Shown in pieces: positions 1 to 7,763 of a stretch of 22,592 nt of DNA. Position numbers and translations under genes: made by a program. The notes below the pieces were generated by a model. That model did not search any database. It saw nothing but the letters and a program-made list of their open reading frames with translations, and was not told the origin of the DNA. Source of the DNA: G020354785 sp965602045 (lineage in GTDB: Bacteria > Bacteroidota > Bacteroidia > Bacteroidales > UBA10428); contig CBFCXR010000023.1 in the NCBI GenBank assembly GCA_965602045.1, positions 1-22,592 of the forward strand. Direction: 5' to 3'. Numbering within the stretch: position 1 is the stretch's first letter; each line of letters begins with the position of its first letter.

Positions 1-21
1 CTGTCCCCTCTGTCCCCTCTG
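1..21. repeat. Short 9-bp tandem repeat at window edge
   Basis: The unit CTGTCCCCT occurs twice in a row and is followed by a third partial copy (CTG). It sits at the very left edge, so it may be the end of a longer array outside the window. It is much more GC-rich than the DNA around it. No coding function is visible. Confidence 0.6.
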
Positions 22-40
22 TTTTTTCCCCTTCACTCCA

Positions 41-74
41 AAAAAAAGCTCCGGACAAAGCCCGGAGCCTTTCT
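41..74. terminator. Hairpin terminator, probably bidirectional
   Basis: A perfect 7-bp stem GCTCCGG (48-54) / CCGGAGC (62-68) encloses a 7-nt loop. On the + strand it is followed by CTTTCT; on the - strand it is followed by seven T (the A-run at 41-47). The likely job is ending a gene lying left of the window, and the T-run on the opposite strand would also stop leftward transcription. Confidence 0.7.
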
Positions 75-374
75 AATCTAATTATTAACCCCATTATGAA
101 ACCTACCTATTTATCTTTTAGTTCTAACAACTAATTTAGTAACTCAATAGGCTAGAAATCAGAATCTAATTTAGTAATTTGTAGCGTTTGGAATCAAATT
201 AATTATTAACAGTCGTGAATAAGTCTCAACAAATTGAAATACAACATGATAAGAATTTTTCCGACTTAATATTAACAGTATACAAATAAAAGTATGAATT
301 AATCATTCAGGATATTCATAAATATTTATTAATAAATAAAAAATAACTATTATTTTGCCTAAAAAATTAAAATC
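75..374. other. Non-coding AT-rich leader region
   Basis: I see no gene on either strand here. The 12-mer CTAATTTAGTAA occurs twice (131-142 and 166-177), and the 11-mer TAATTATTAAC twice (79-89 and 200-210). The only promoter-like string near the downstream gene is TATTTTG at 351-357, an imperfect version of the Bacteroidetes -7 box TAnnTTTG. The promoter of the gene at 375 is probably here, but I cannot place it firmly. Confidence 0.4.
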
Positions 375-1355
375 ATGGCTGATTTAACAACAAAATATCT
401 CGGGCTGGAGTTAAGAAATCCGGTTATTGTGGGAAGCTCAGGACTTACTAATAATTTGGAAAACATTAAAAAGATAAATAAACATGGGGCAGGAGCTGTT
501 GTGCTTAAATCCATTTTTGAAGAACAAATTTTGTATGAATCAAAGAAAGCTGTAACGAGTGCGGATTTGAATTTGCACCCTGAAGCCTTTGATTATATTT
601 CGAACACTGTTAAGGATAGAAGCATGCAAAGTTATTTGGATCTGATAGAGAAAGCGAAGAAGGAAGTTTCAATTCCTGTAATAGCAAGTATTAATTGCAT
701 GTCTGATCTGGAATGGGTGCCGTTTGCCAGGAAAATGGAAGAAGCAGGGGCGGATGCTCTCGAATTAAATGTATTTATAACTGATTTCAAAGAAAGTACT
801 TCTGTTGAGATTGAGGAATCTTACTTCAGGTTAATTGAGAAGGTTAAAGCACAGGTTAATATTCCCATAGCAATTAAACTTGCTCCGTTTTTCACAAATA
901 TACCTCAAATACTTATTGGTTTGAGTAATACAAAAGTTTCGGGATTAGTATTGTTCAACAGATTTTATAATCCTGATATTGATTTGAAAAAAATGACTAT
1001 CGCTCCTTCAAACATGTTAAGTTCTCCTTCTGAAATATCCGGAATTATAAGATGGCTTGGGCTGGTGTCAGATATGATTTTTTGTGATATATCGGCAACT
1101 ACCGGTATTCATGATGGTGAAGGGGCAGCAAAACTTATTCTGGTGGGAGCAACAACTATCCAGATTTGCTCTGTTTTGTATAATAATGGTATAGAGTATA
1201 TAACAACTATAATAAATCAATTGGATAATTGGTTAAACAGCAACGGATATAAACATATAAATGAGATAAGAGGGAAATTTGTTTCTAAATCTTTTAAGGA
1301 AAGACAGCAGTTTGCCCGTTATCAATATATGAAATATTATTCCGGGCAGGACTAG
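375..1355 (+). CDS. Dihydroorotate dehydrogenase-like flavoprotein, probably not a true PyrD
   Basis: The 326-aa protein has the (beta/alpha)8 FMN-barrel pattern of class 1 dihydroorotate dehydrogenases: N-terminal NPVIVGSSGLT, a KS pair at residues 45-46, ASINC at 104-108, IKLAP at 167-171 and the phosphate-binding GATTIQ near the C-terminus. Genuine class 1 enzymes have an N-x-S-C-P-N segment supplying the catalytic cysteine; here the aligned position (about 131-136) reads LNVFIT, with no Cys and no Pro-Asn. This matches the DHOD-like subgroup common in Bacteroidota, which is thought to keep FMN binding but lack catalytic residues. The real substrate is unknown. It stands alone: the next gene is on the other strand, and the pyrE further along is not part of the same unit. 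Family assignment is solid; orotate synthesis is doubtful. Confidence 0.85.
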   Translation: MADLTTKYLGLELRNPVIVGSSGLTNNLENIKKINKHGAGAVVLKSIFEEQILYESKKAVTSADLNLHPEAFDYISNTVKDRSMQSYLDLIEKAKKEVSIPVIASINCMSDLEWVPFARKMEEAGADALELNVFITDFKESTSVEIEESYFRLIEKVKAQVNIPIAIKLAPFFTNIPQILIGLSNTKVSGLVLFNRFYNPDIDLKKMTIAPSNMLSSPSEISGIIRWLGLVSDMIFCDISATTGIHDGEGAAKLILVGATTIQICSVLYNNGIEYITTIINQLDNWLNSNGYKHINEIRGKFVSKSFKERQQFARYQYMKYYSGQD

Positions 1356-1478
1356 AAAATATATGTGGTAATATTTAGTCCTGTTAGTTTAAAAGTGCCG
1401 GAGTGATTTATTAAGTTGATTGGGATTGTTTTTAGAGGCTTTTGCAAGCAAATATTCGCATTAAATATTTATGGAGTA

Positions 1479-1856
1479 CTATTTTACTGGCTTCTCATAC
1501 TCAACATATTTAAAAGTGGAGTTTGAAAGGATATCTTCCAGTATTTGCCCTGCTTCAAGTGTGTCTTCATCATTTTCTTCAAAGTGCCAGTTAATATTTA
1601 CTATTTTAAATTGAGTGCTGATATCAAGTTTTCTCAATAATTCAAGAAGTACTTTAGCTGATGCTGTATTAGTATAATCCATTATTAAATCCAAAGTTAT
1701 TTCTTCAGATTCCAGTTTGCCAATCCATTCAATAACAGGACCGTAGAAATCTCTTACATTTTCCGGATAGGAATTACCTGCCATGGTTAGTTTCCCATCT
1801 GAATGGAATTCTACAAAAGGAGTTTTTTGCGTTGGCTCGATTATCAGATCATTCAT
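1479..1856 (-). CDS. SiaC family (DUF1987) regulatory phosphoprotein
   Basis: The 125-aa protein matches the SiaC/DUF1987 family throughout: a DGKLTMAGNSYPENVRDFY segment near residues 20-38 and the conserved NTASAK stretch at residues 63-68. In Pseudomonas aeruginosa the corresponding threonine of SiaC is phosphorylated by the kinase SiaB and dephosphorylated by the phosphatase SiaA, and unphosphorylated SiaC activates the diguanylate cyclase SiaD. Thr64 is the likely equivalent here, by motif position. No SiaA, SiaB or GGDEF gene is present nearby, so any partner must be encoded elsewhere. It is a single-gene unit on the - strand, convergent with the gene ending at 1355. The family call is good; its signalling output in this organism is inference. 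Confidence 0.8.
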   Translation of the reverse strand: MNDLIIEPTQKTPFVEFHSDGKLTMAGNSYPENVRDFYGPVIEWIGKLESEEITLDLIMDYTNTASAKVLLELLRKLDISTQFKIVNINWHFEENDEDTLEAGQILEDILSNSTFKYVEYEKPVK

Positions 1857-2015
1857 TATATAAGATTTAGAGTATGATTTTAGTATTTTAACGTATCAAT
1901 TTATAATAAGATTCAATAATTGATAAAAAACTTTATTAGTTTGATTAATTTTCAATTATTTAAGGCTAGCATTATAAAAATTATGTTGAGAAAGTTATAG
2001 ATATTCAATTTTTTG

Positions 2016-2090
2016 GGTGGAAGATGGGACTCGAACCCACGACCCCTGGAACCACAACCCAGTGCTCTAACCAGCTGAGCTACATCCACC
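2016..2090 (-). tRNA. tRNA-His (anticodon GTG)
   Basis: Read on the - strand, 2090 to 2016 folds as a cloverleaf: D stem GCTC/GAGC, anticodon stem CTGGG/TCCAG around loop TTGTGGT (anticodon GTG, His), T stem GTGGG/CCCAT with loop TTCGAGT. The histidine identity pair is encoded: G-1 at 2090 opposite C73 at 2016. CCA is not encoded. The acceptor stem GTGGATG/CTTCCAC has one mismatch, U6 against U67 (2084 and 2022); the other six pairs are intact. It is the only RNA gene I see in the window. Confidence 0.93.
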
Positions 2091-2330
2091 ATATATAATC
2101 TTATGATATTTACTACATTATTCCCAAAGATGCAGAACCTGATGCTTTGAATTAATAGCCCGTTAATAAAACATTCATTGCATTTTTGCGGGTTCAAATT
2201 TAAATATCTTTTAAGATATTATAAAATTAATTGCAAATAATTTATTAAATAGAAAAATCTTATATTTATAGTTCAGAAGGCTGCAGATATTATGTAAGCT
2301 TATGTAAAATTAATTAACTGAATAGTACAA

Positions 2331-3518
2331 ATGGTTGTCTATAGAGTTTCAGACAAAAAGACACAAAAAGAATTTCACAAAGTCCCGAAAGTATTATACA
2401 GAAATGATAAGAACTGGATATGCCCGTTAAATATTGAAATTGAGAAAATATTTAATCCTCAGAAAAATATATGTTTTAAACATGGTGATGCTGAGAGATG
2501 GATATTAAAAAGTAAGTCAGGTAAGTTAATTGGCAGGATTGCAGCATTTTATGACGACAGAAAGGCATATAATAACTGGCAGCCTACGGGAGGAATCGGA
2601 TTTTTTGAATGTGTGGATGACAATATGGCTGCAACATTGCTTTTTGATACGGCAAAGGAATGGTTAAAAGAAAAAGGAATGGAAGCTATGGACGGGCCTA
2701 TAAATTTCGGGGAAAATTTTTTTCATTGGGGATTGTTAATTGATGGATTTTCAGTGCCTGTATATGGCATGCCTTATAATTACAGCTACTATAAAGATTT
2801 ATTTGAAAAGTATGGATTTAAAACATATTATGAAGAATATAGTTACTACAGGACAGCTGATAAACCATATCCCGAAAGAATGATAAGATGGGCAGAGTTT
2901 ATTGCTAGTAAACCTGAATATTCTTATCAATCTTTCAAGTTTAATGAAAAGGAGAGATTTATTAATGATATAGTAAATGTTTACAACACAACATGGTCGG
3001 AATTTTTAGAAAGTTATACTGTTTTAAAATACGAAGATGTAGAATTATTAATAAATGAGTCAAAAGAAATTATCGATGAAGATTTTATTTGGCTTGCCTA
3101 TTATAAAAATAATCCAATTGCATTTTTAATAGCTATACCTGATGCTAATCAAATACTAAAATCGGTTAATGGAAAACTAAACTTTTGGAGTATAATTAAA
3201 TTGATATATTTAAAGAACAGAAAGAAAATAAGCCGATCCAGGGTAACAATATTTGGCGTAGTGCAAGCGTATCAGAAATCGGGAGTACTAGCAGCTTTGT
3301 TTTTACAATATCAAAAAGCAATATTAAAAAAACCACAGTATAAAACTATTGAATTATCATGGGTTGGAGATTATAATCCCAAAATGATCAAAGTCTATCA
3401 ACAAATTGAGGCTACGAAATATAAAACACATATAACATACAGATATCTTTTTGACAGAAGTGCCGAATTCAAACGATTCACAAATGAACCGTTAAAAATT
3501 AACGCCACAAAAAAATAA
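2331..3518 (+). CDS. GNAT-fold acyltransferase-like protein (YghO-like)
   Basis: The 395-aa protein resembles the long GNAT-superfamily proteins annotated N-acetyltransferase or YghO-like in Bacteroidota. The N-terminal part (about 1-110) ends in a strand pattern IGFFECVDD typical of a first acyltransferase subdomain; the central part has DGPINFGENFFHWGLLIDGF and MPYNYSYYKDLFEKYGF, conserved in this group. The C-terminal part (about 305-380) has IFGVVQAYQKSGVLAALF followed by DYNPKMIKVYQQIEATKYK, the usual position of the acetyl-CoA-binding and closing helices. Substrate and pathway are unknown. No signal peptide or membrane segment is seen. The chosen ATG is the first in frame, about 240 bases after the divergent tRNA gene; no ribosome binding site or clear promoter precedes it. 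Confidence 0.65.
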   Translation: MVVYRVSDKKTQKEFHKVPKVLYRNDKNWICPLNIEIEKIFNPQKNICFKHGDAERWILKSKSGKLIGRIAAFYDDRKAYNNWQPTGGIGFFECVDDNMAATLLFDTAKEWLKEKGMEAMDGPINFGENFFHWGLLIDGFSVPVYGMPYNYSYYKDLFEKYGFKTYYEEYSYYRTADKPYPERMIRWAEFIASKPEYSYQSFKFNEKERFINDIVNVYNTTWSEFLESYTVLKYEDVELLINESKEIIDEDFIWLAYYKNNPIAFLIAIPDANQILKSVNGKLNFWSIIKLIYLKNRKKISRSRVTIFGVVQAYQKSGVLAALFLQYQKAILKKPQYKTIELSWVGDYNPKMIKVYQQIEATKYKTHITYRYLFDRSAEFKRFTNEPLKINATKK

Positions 3519-3532
3519 ATTACAGGAATTAT

Positions 3533-3563
3533 TTTGTGATTTTTCATCAATGTAGTATCTTTG
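3533..3563 (+). promoter_or_regulatory. Bacteroidetes-type promoter for rpmE2
   Basis: TTTG (3533-3536), a 19-base spacer, then TATCTTTG (3556-3563) exactly matches the Bacteroidetes -33/-7 consensus TTTG-N19-21-TAnnTTTG. It lies 41 bases before the L31 start codon. This is the clearest promoter in the window. Confidence 0.75.
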
Positions 3564-3604
3564 CAAGCCTTTAATTATGGATATTGCATATTTAAATTAA
3601 TATA

Positions 3605-3874
3605 ATGAAAAAGGACATACATCCAAAAAATTACAGACTTGTCGCTTTCAGGGATATGTCAAACGGATTTACTTTTGTAACACGTTCTACTGCACCATCT
3701 AAAGATAAAGTTAAGCTGGAAGATGGTAAAGAGTATCCGTTAGTAAAACTGGAGATATCGAATACATCACATCCATTTTATACCGGTAAAATGAAATTTG
3801 TTGATAGTGCGGGACGAGTTGACAAGTATTATAGTAAATATAAAGAACACATTGATAAGAAAAAGAAAGAATAA
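3605..3874 (+). CDS. rpmE2: Type B 50S ribosomal protein L31
   Basis: The 89-aa protein is L31 of the zinc-independent (type B, C-minus) class: it starts MKKDIHPKNYRLVAF and carries ISNTSHPFYTGKMKFVDSAG followed by a lysine-rich tail, with no cysteine and therefore no zinc-binding CxxC. It is a component of the large ribosomal subunit at the subunit bridge. Length and sequence are normal for the family. It has its own consensus promoter and a strong terminator straight after the gene, so it is probably a single-gene transcript, with some read-through possible into the GlmU-like gene 109 bases downstream. Confidence 0.96.
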   Translation: MKKDIHPKNYRLVAFRDMSNGFTFVTRSTAPSKDKVKLEDGKEYPLVKLEISNTSHPFYTGKMKFVDSAGRVDKYYSKYKEHIDKKKKE

Positions 3875-3897
3875 TTTATTTGAAGAACTTATTTATT

Positions 3898-3939
3898 AAG
3901 CCCCGTTTTTTTACAATTTGAAATTTTGGGGCTTTTTTT
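3898..3939 (+). terminator. Rho-independent terminator after rpmE2
   Basis: A 7-bp stem AAGCCCC (3898-3904) / GGGGCTT (3928-3934) with a 23-nt AT-rich loop is followed by a T-run, 3933-3939. It begins 23 bases after the rpmE2 stop codon. Confidence 0.75.
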
Positions 3940-3950
3940 GTGTAATTTTG
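3917..3950 (+). promoter_or_regulatory. Probable promoter for the GlmU-like gene, overlapping the rpmE2 terminator
   Basis: TTTG (3917-3920) and TAATTTTG (3943-3950) match the -33/-7 boxes, with a spacer of 22 bases, slightly long. The -33 box lies in the loop of the rpmE2 terminator. The start codon follows 33 bases after the -7 box. Confidence 0.5.
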
Positions 3951-3983
3951 TCAGATTAAAAATATTAATAAAATTTTAAAAGT

Positions 3984-5033
3984 GTGGCAACTATAAATTA
4001 CATCTTGTTTGATAACAATAGCTGGGAAAATTTTCTTCCTTTAACTTTTACAAAACCGTTAGCTGAAATTCGATTTGGCATTTTAACAATAAAGGAGAAA
4101 TGGGAACATTATTTGAAGTCTGAATGTTCATATTTAACAAAACCATATCTGGGAGCAAAATATAAAACCGTGTATTACCGGGATAATATCTTAATTAACA
4201 GCTCGGTATTACCAAATGCCGAAATATTGTCAGAAATACAGAATCTTAATACAAATGAAGTACTTGTAAAAGACGGAATTATCGTTGCAGCAAGGAATTC
4301 CAGCGCTGAACCGGCAGAGATTAATGAGGAAGCTGTTAAAAATTTTAAGAAAATTCATTCCGGATCTGAATTTGAAAAAATCGAGCATTTATGGCAATTA
4401 TTTAAACATAATGGAGAAGCAATTGTTGAAGATTTTAGACTAATTACAAAAGGGAGAAAAACGGCAAATTTATCAAATAATAATAACCTGCTTAATCCTG
4501 AAAATATTTTTATTGAAGAAGGTGTTAAAGCTAATTTTGTAACAATTAATGCATCTTCAGGGCCTGTTTATATTGGTAAAGATACTGAATTAATGGAAGG
4601 CTCAATTGTAAGAGGTCCTTTTGCATTATGTGAGCAATCGATACTGAAGATCGGGGCAAAAATATATGGGCCGACTACAATTGGACCTTTTTCAAGAGTT
4701 GGAGGAGAGGTTAATAATAGTATTATCACGGGTTATTCGAATAAATCGCATGACGGATTTCTGGGAAATTCGATAATAGGAGAATGGTGCAATCTTGGAG
4801 CTGATACTAATAACTCAAATCTTAAAAATAACTATGCTGATGTTAAGCTCTGGAACTATGGTACGGAAAATTTTGAAAAAACGGGCCTTCAATTTTGCGG
4901 ATTAATTATGGGAGATCATTCAAAATGTGGAATTAATACAATGTTTAATACTGGCACAGTTGTTGGCGTAAGTGCCAATATTTTTGGAACAGGATTTCCG
5001 AGAAACTTTATTCCTTCTTTTTCCTGGGGATGA
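3984..5033 (+). CDS. GlmU-like putative sugar nucleotidyltransferase, frame interrupted by TGA
   Basis: This reading frame (349 aa, GTG start) belongs to the Bacteroidota GlmU-like family (NTP_transf_4 type). The N-terminus NYILFDNN followed by FLPLTFTKPLAEIRFGI is the family's nucleotidyltransferase start; about residues 180-330 form a left-handed beta-helix of hexapeptide repeats (for example GPVYIGKDTELMEGSIVRGP, IYGPTTIGPFSRVGG, GINTMFNTGTVVGVSANIFG). Such proteins are thought to make or modify nucleotide sugars for envelope polysaccharides; the substrate is not known. The frame ends in FIPSFSWG, where the family normally continues with a glycine and a GF-rich segment. Here TGA (5031-5033) replaces that codon, and the same frame then continues with family-like sequence to TAG at 5178-5180. 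Either the protein loses about 49 C-terminal residues or the stop is a mutation or sequence error. Confidence 0.8.
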   Translation: MATINYILFDNNSWENFLPLTFTKPLAEIRFGILTIKEKWEHYLKSECSYLTKPYLGAKYKTVYYRDNILINSSVLPNAEILSEIQNLNTNEVLVKDGIIVAARNSSAEPAEINEEAVKNFKKIHSGSEFEKIEHLWQLFKHNGEAIVEDFRLITKGRKTANLSNNNNLLNPENIFIEEGVKANFVTINASSGPVYIGKDTELMEGSIVRGPFALCEQSILKIGAKIYGPTTIGPFSRVGGEVNNSIITGYSNKSHDGFLGNSIIGEWCNLGADTNNSNLKNNYADVKLWNYGTENFEKTGLQFCGLIMGDHSKCGINTMFNTGTVVGVSANIFGTGFPRNFIPSFSWG

Positions 5034-5180
5034 TTTGGAGGATTTACCACCTATCTATTGCCAAAGGCTATTGAGGTGGCTCAGATAGTAATGGCAAGAA
5101 GAAACATAGAATTAACGGATGCAGATATAAAGATCTTGGAGGAAATATTTAATACAACATCAAAATACAGGCAATATTAG
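5034..5180 (+). pseudogene. C-terminal remainder of the GlmU-like gene after the in-frame TGA
   Basis: In the same frame as 3984-5033, the 48 codons after the TGA encode FGGFTTYLLPKAIEVAQIVM, then a helical MARRNIELTDADIKILEEIF-type end and a TAG stop. This is the usual C-terminus of the family, with a conserved Met-Ala-Arg-Arg. Protein-like sequence continuing in frame without any shift shows a single-codon lesion, most simply GGA (Gly) to TGA. Confidence 0.75.
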
Positions 5181-5183
5181 ACA

Positions 5184-5214
5184 TTTTATATAATTAAAAG
5201 ATAAATTGATTTTG
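5184..5214 (+). promoter_or_regulatory. Possible lon promoter
   Basis: TTTT (5184-5187), a 19-base gap and TGATTTTG (5207-5214) each differ by one base from the TTTG / TAnnTTTG boxes. The position is 90 bases before the lon start, a leader of about 85 bases. Weak call. Confidence 0.3.
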
Positions 5215-5304
5215 GCATATAGATTGTTATTAGTAGATACTCAGGTTTAAAATAATTATTAACTGACAATTTGTCTAAGTGATATAAAGAAGGGTAAATA
5301 GATT

Positions 5305-7761
5305 ATGAGCAAATTAATAGAAAAAGGTTTTTCAAAAATATTTTTACAAGCGGCAATTAATGAAGATGCGGATTTTATTCCTCTAATTTCAGATGAAGAT
5401 GAGGACATGATAACAAAAACAAATATTCCTGAATCACTTCCACTCTTACCTTTAAGAAATACTGTACTGTTTCCCGGGGTTGTTATTCCCATTTCTGTCG
5501 GGCGTAATAAATCAATTAAATTGATTAAGGAGATTTACAAAAAAAACAAAATATTAGGAACGGTAGCACAAAAGGATGCAAATACAGATGAGCCTAAATT
5601 TGAAGAACTTTACAAAGTGGGAACCGTGGCTCAAATTGTACGTATTCTGGAAATGCCTGACGGATCAACATCAGTTATTATACAAGGGAAAAAGCGTTTT
5701 CAAATTGAAAAACTTATAAAAAGCGAACCATATTATGTTGCTGGTGTTCAAGCCTTAGAGGATAACAGGCCTAAGAAAAAAGATCCGGAATTTGAAGCCA
5801 TAGTAGGCTCTTTAAAAGACTTATCTCTTAAAATTATAAAATTATCATCTAATATTCCTCCTGAAGCGTCATTTGCCGTTAAAAATATTGAAAGTTCAAC
5901 TTTCCTGATAAATTTTATAAGTTCAAATAGTGACATAAAAATTGAAGATAAACAATATCTTCTTGAAATAAGTGAAATGAAAAAGCGGGGTGTAATATTG
6001 CTCGAATATCTCACCCGGGAAGTACAAATGCTTGAGCTGAAAAATGACATACAATCTAAGGTAAAACTTGATCTTGATCAGCAGCAAAGGGAGTACTTGC
6101 TTCATCAGCAGATGAAAACCATACAGGATGAACTGGGAGGGAATCCGGTTGATGAGGAAATAGAAGAAATGAAGGCAAGAGCAAAAAAGAAAAAATGGAA
6201 TGATACTGTTAGAAAAACATTTGATAAGGAACTTGACAGGATACAAAGAATGAATCCGGCAGCCGGGGAATATTCTGTTCATATGAATTATTTACAAACC
6301 CTTCTTGAATTACCCTGGAATGAATACAGTAAAGATAATTTCGACATAAAGCGTGTTCAAAAAATACTTAATAATGACCATTTTGCGCTTGAGAAAGTAA
6401 AAGACAGAATACTGGAACATCTGGCAGTATTAAAACTCAAAGGCGATTTAAAATCTCCAATCCTTTGTTTATGGGGGCCTCCGGGGGTTGGCAAAACTTC
6501 TTTAGGGAAATCAATTGCCAGAGCTTTGAAAAGGAAATATGTACGTATGTCCTTAGGAGGATTACATGATGAAGCTGAAATCAGGGGCCATCGTAAGACC
6601 TATGTCGGGGCAATGCCCGGACGTATTATACAGAATATAAAAAAAGCCAAATCATCTAATCCTGTATTTGTGCTTGATGAGATTGACAAAGTTGGCAGCG
6701 ATTTTAGAGGTGATCCCTCTTCAGCTTTGCTTGAGGTTTTGGATCCGGAACAAAACGCGACTTTTTATGACAATTATCTTGAAATGGAATATGATCTTTC
6801 AAAAGTTATGTTTATAGCCACCGCTAATACAACCAGTTCAATTAGTGCGGCACTTCGTGACAGGATGGAATTAATTGACGTCAGCGGATATTTACTTGAA
6901 GAAAAAGTTGAAATTGCAAAAAGACATTTAATTCCTAAAGAATTGGAAAATCATGGAGTTGATAGATTTAAAATTACCTTTTCAAAGAAGACAATTGAAT
7001 ATATAGTTGATAATTATACCAGGGAGTCGGGGGTCAGAGAATTAGATAAAAATATTGCAAAAATTACCAGGATTATTGCTAAGAAAGTTGCATTAGAAGA
7101 GAAGTATAACCAATCTCTTACTATAGATGATATTATAGAGATTTTAGGTTCACCTAAATATTTAAAAGATAAATATCAGGGGAATGAATTTGCTGGTGTT
7201 GTTACCGGCCTTGCATGGACCGCTGTTGGTGGAGAGATTCTGTTTGTTGAAACAAGCTTAAGCAGAGGAAAAGGAAAGCTTACTATTACAGGCAACTTAG
7301 GTGATGTTATGAAGGAATCAGCAATTTTGGCTCTGGAATATTTAAAATCTCACAGTAATGTATTAAACCTTAAGCCTGAAATATTCGAAAATTGGAACGT
7401 TCACGTTCACGTACCCGAAGGAGCAATTCCAAAAGATGGCCCTTCTGCCGGAATAACCATGGTTATTTCTATAGCCTCTGCGTTTACTCAAAGAAAAGTA
7501 AAAAAGAGCCTTGCGATGACCGGAGAAATTACATTAAGAGGGAAAGTACTGCCAGTAGGAGGGATTAAAGAGAAAATACTTGCAGCGAAACGAGCAGCGA
7601 TTAAAGAAATAATTCTTTCAGAAGAAAACAGGAAAGATGTTGATGAAATAAATGAAATTTATTTAAAAAGGTTAAAAATTCAATATGTTGAGAACATAAT
7701 GGATGTGCTGAATATTGCCTTACTGAAACAAAAAATTCATAAACCTTTAAGTATCGAATAA
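5305..7761 (+). CDS. lon: ATP-dependent Lon protease
   Basis: The 818-aa protein has the full LonA order: N-terminal substrate-binding LAN domain (about 45-240, starting LPLLPLRNTVLFPGVVIPI), a coiled helical region, the AAA+ module with Walker A GPPGVGKT (391-398), Walker B VFVLDEID (454-461) and the sensor region, then the C-terminal peptidase. The catalytic serine is Ser714 in PKDGPSAGIT and the lysine partner is Lys757 in GGIKEK; the 43-residue spacing equals that of E. coli Ser679/Lys722. It degrades misfolded and regulatory proteins in the cytosol. Length is normal for Bacteroidota, with an N-terminal extension of about 40 residues before the LAN domain. It is separated by 124 bases from the GlmU-like remnant and is followed by a hairpin, so it is probably transcribed alone. 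Confidence 0.97.
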   Translation: MSKLIEKGFSKIFLQAAINEDADFIPLISDEDEDMITKTNIPESLPLLPLRNTVLFPGVVIPISVGRNKSIKLIKEIYKKNKILGTVAQKDANTDEPKFEELYKVGTVAQIVRILEMPDGSTSVIIQGKKRFQIEKLIKSEPYYVAGVQALEDNRPKKKDPEFEAIVGSLKDLSLKIIKLSSNIPPEASFAVKNIESSTFLINFISSNSDIKIEDKQYLLEISEMKKRGVILLEYLTREVQMLELKNDIQSKVKLDLDQQQREYLLHQQMKTIQDELGGNPVDEEIEEMKARAKKKKWNDTVRKTFDKELDRIQRMNPAAGEYSVHMNYLQTLLELPWNEYSKDNFDIKRVQKILNNDHFALEKVKDRILEHLAVLKLKGDLKSPILCLWGPPGVGKTSLGKSIARALKRKYVRMSLGGLHDEAEIRGHRKTYVGAMPGRIIQNIKKAKSSNPVFVLDEIDKVGSDFRGDPSSALLEVLDPEQNATFYDNYLEMEYDLSKVMFIATANTTSSISAALRDRMELIDVSGYLLEEKVEIAKRHLIPKELENHGVDRFKITFSKKTIEYIVDNYTRESGVRELDKNIAKITRIIAKKVALEEKYNQSLTIDDIIEILGSPKYLKDKYQGNEFAGVVTGLAWTAVGGEILFVETSLSRGKGKLTITGNLGDVMKESAILALEYLKSHSNVLNLKPEIFENWNVHVHVPEGAIPKDGPSAGITMVISIASAFTQRKVKKSLAMTGEITLRGKVLPVGGIKEKILAAKRAAIKEIILSEENRKDVDEINEIYLKRLKIQYVENIMDVLNIALLKQKIHKPLSIE

Positions 7762-7763
7762 TA

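Noticed and set aside
375..1355. Naming the first gene pyrD
   Set aside because: The catalytic cysteine segment is missing, so calling it dihydroorotate dehydrogenase would overstate the evidence.
1952..2197. 81-codon open frame on the - strand
   Set aside because: It runs through tRNA-His; its middle (VAQLVRALGCGSRGRGFES) is the well-known false translation of a tRNA gene.
5031..5033. TGA recoded as an amino acid (alternative genetic code)
   Set aside because: Tryptophan codons are TGG throughout the other genes and no other gene has an internal TGA. coaD and psd end with TGA at their usual family ends. A local mutation or error is simpler.
5748..6282. Open frames on the - strand inside lon
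   Set aside because: They are shadows of lon, with no family resemblance and unlikely composition. The same holds for - strand frames inside ftsH, cdsA, coaD and the LiaF-like gene, and + strand frames inside the giant gene.
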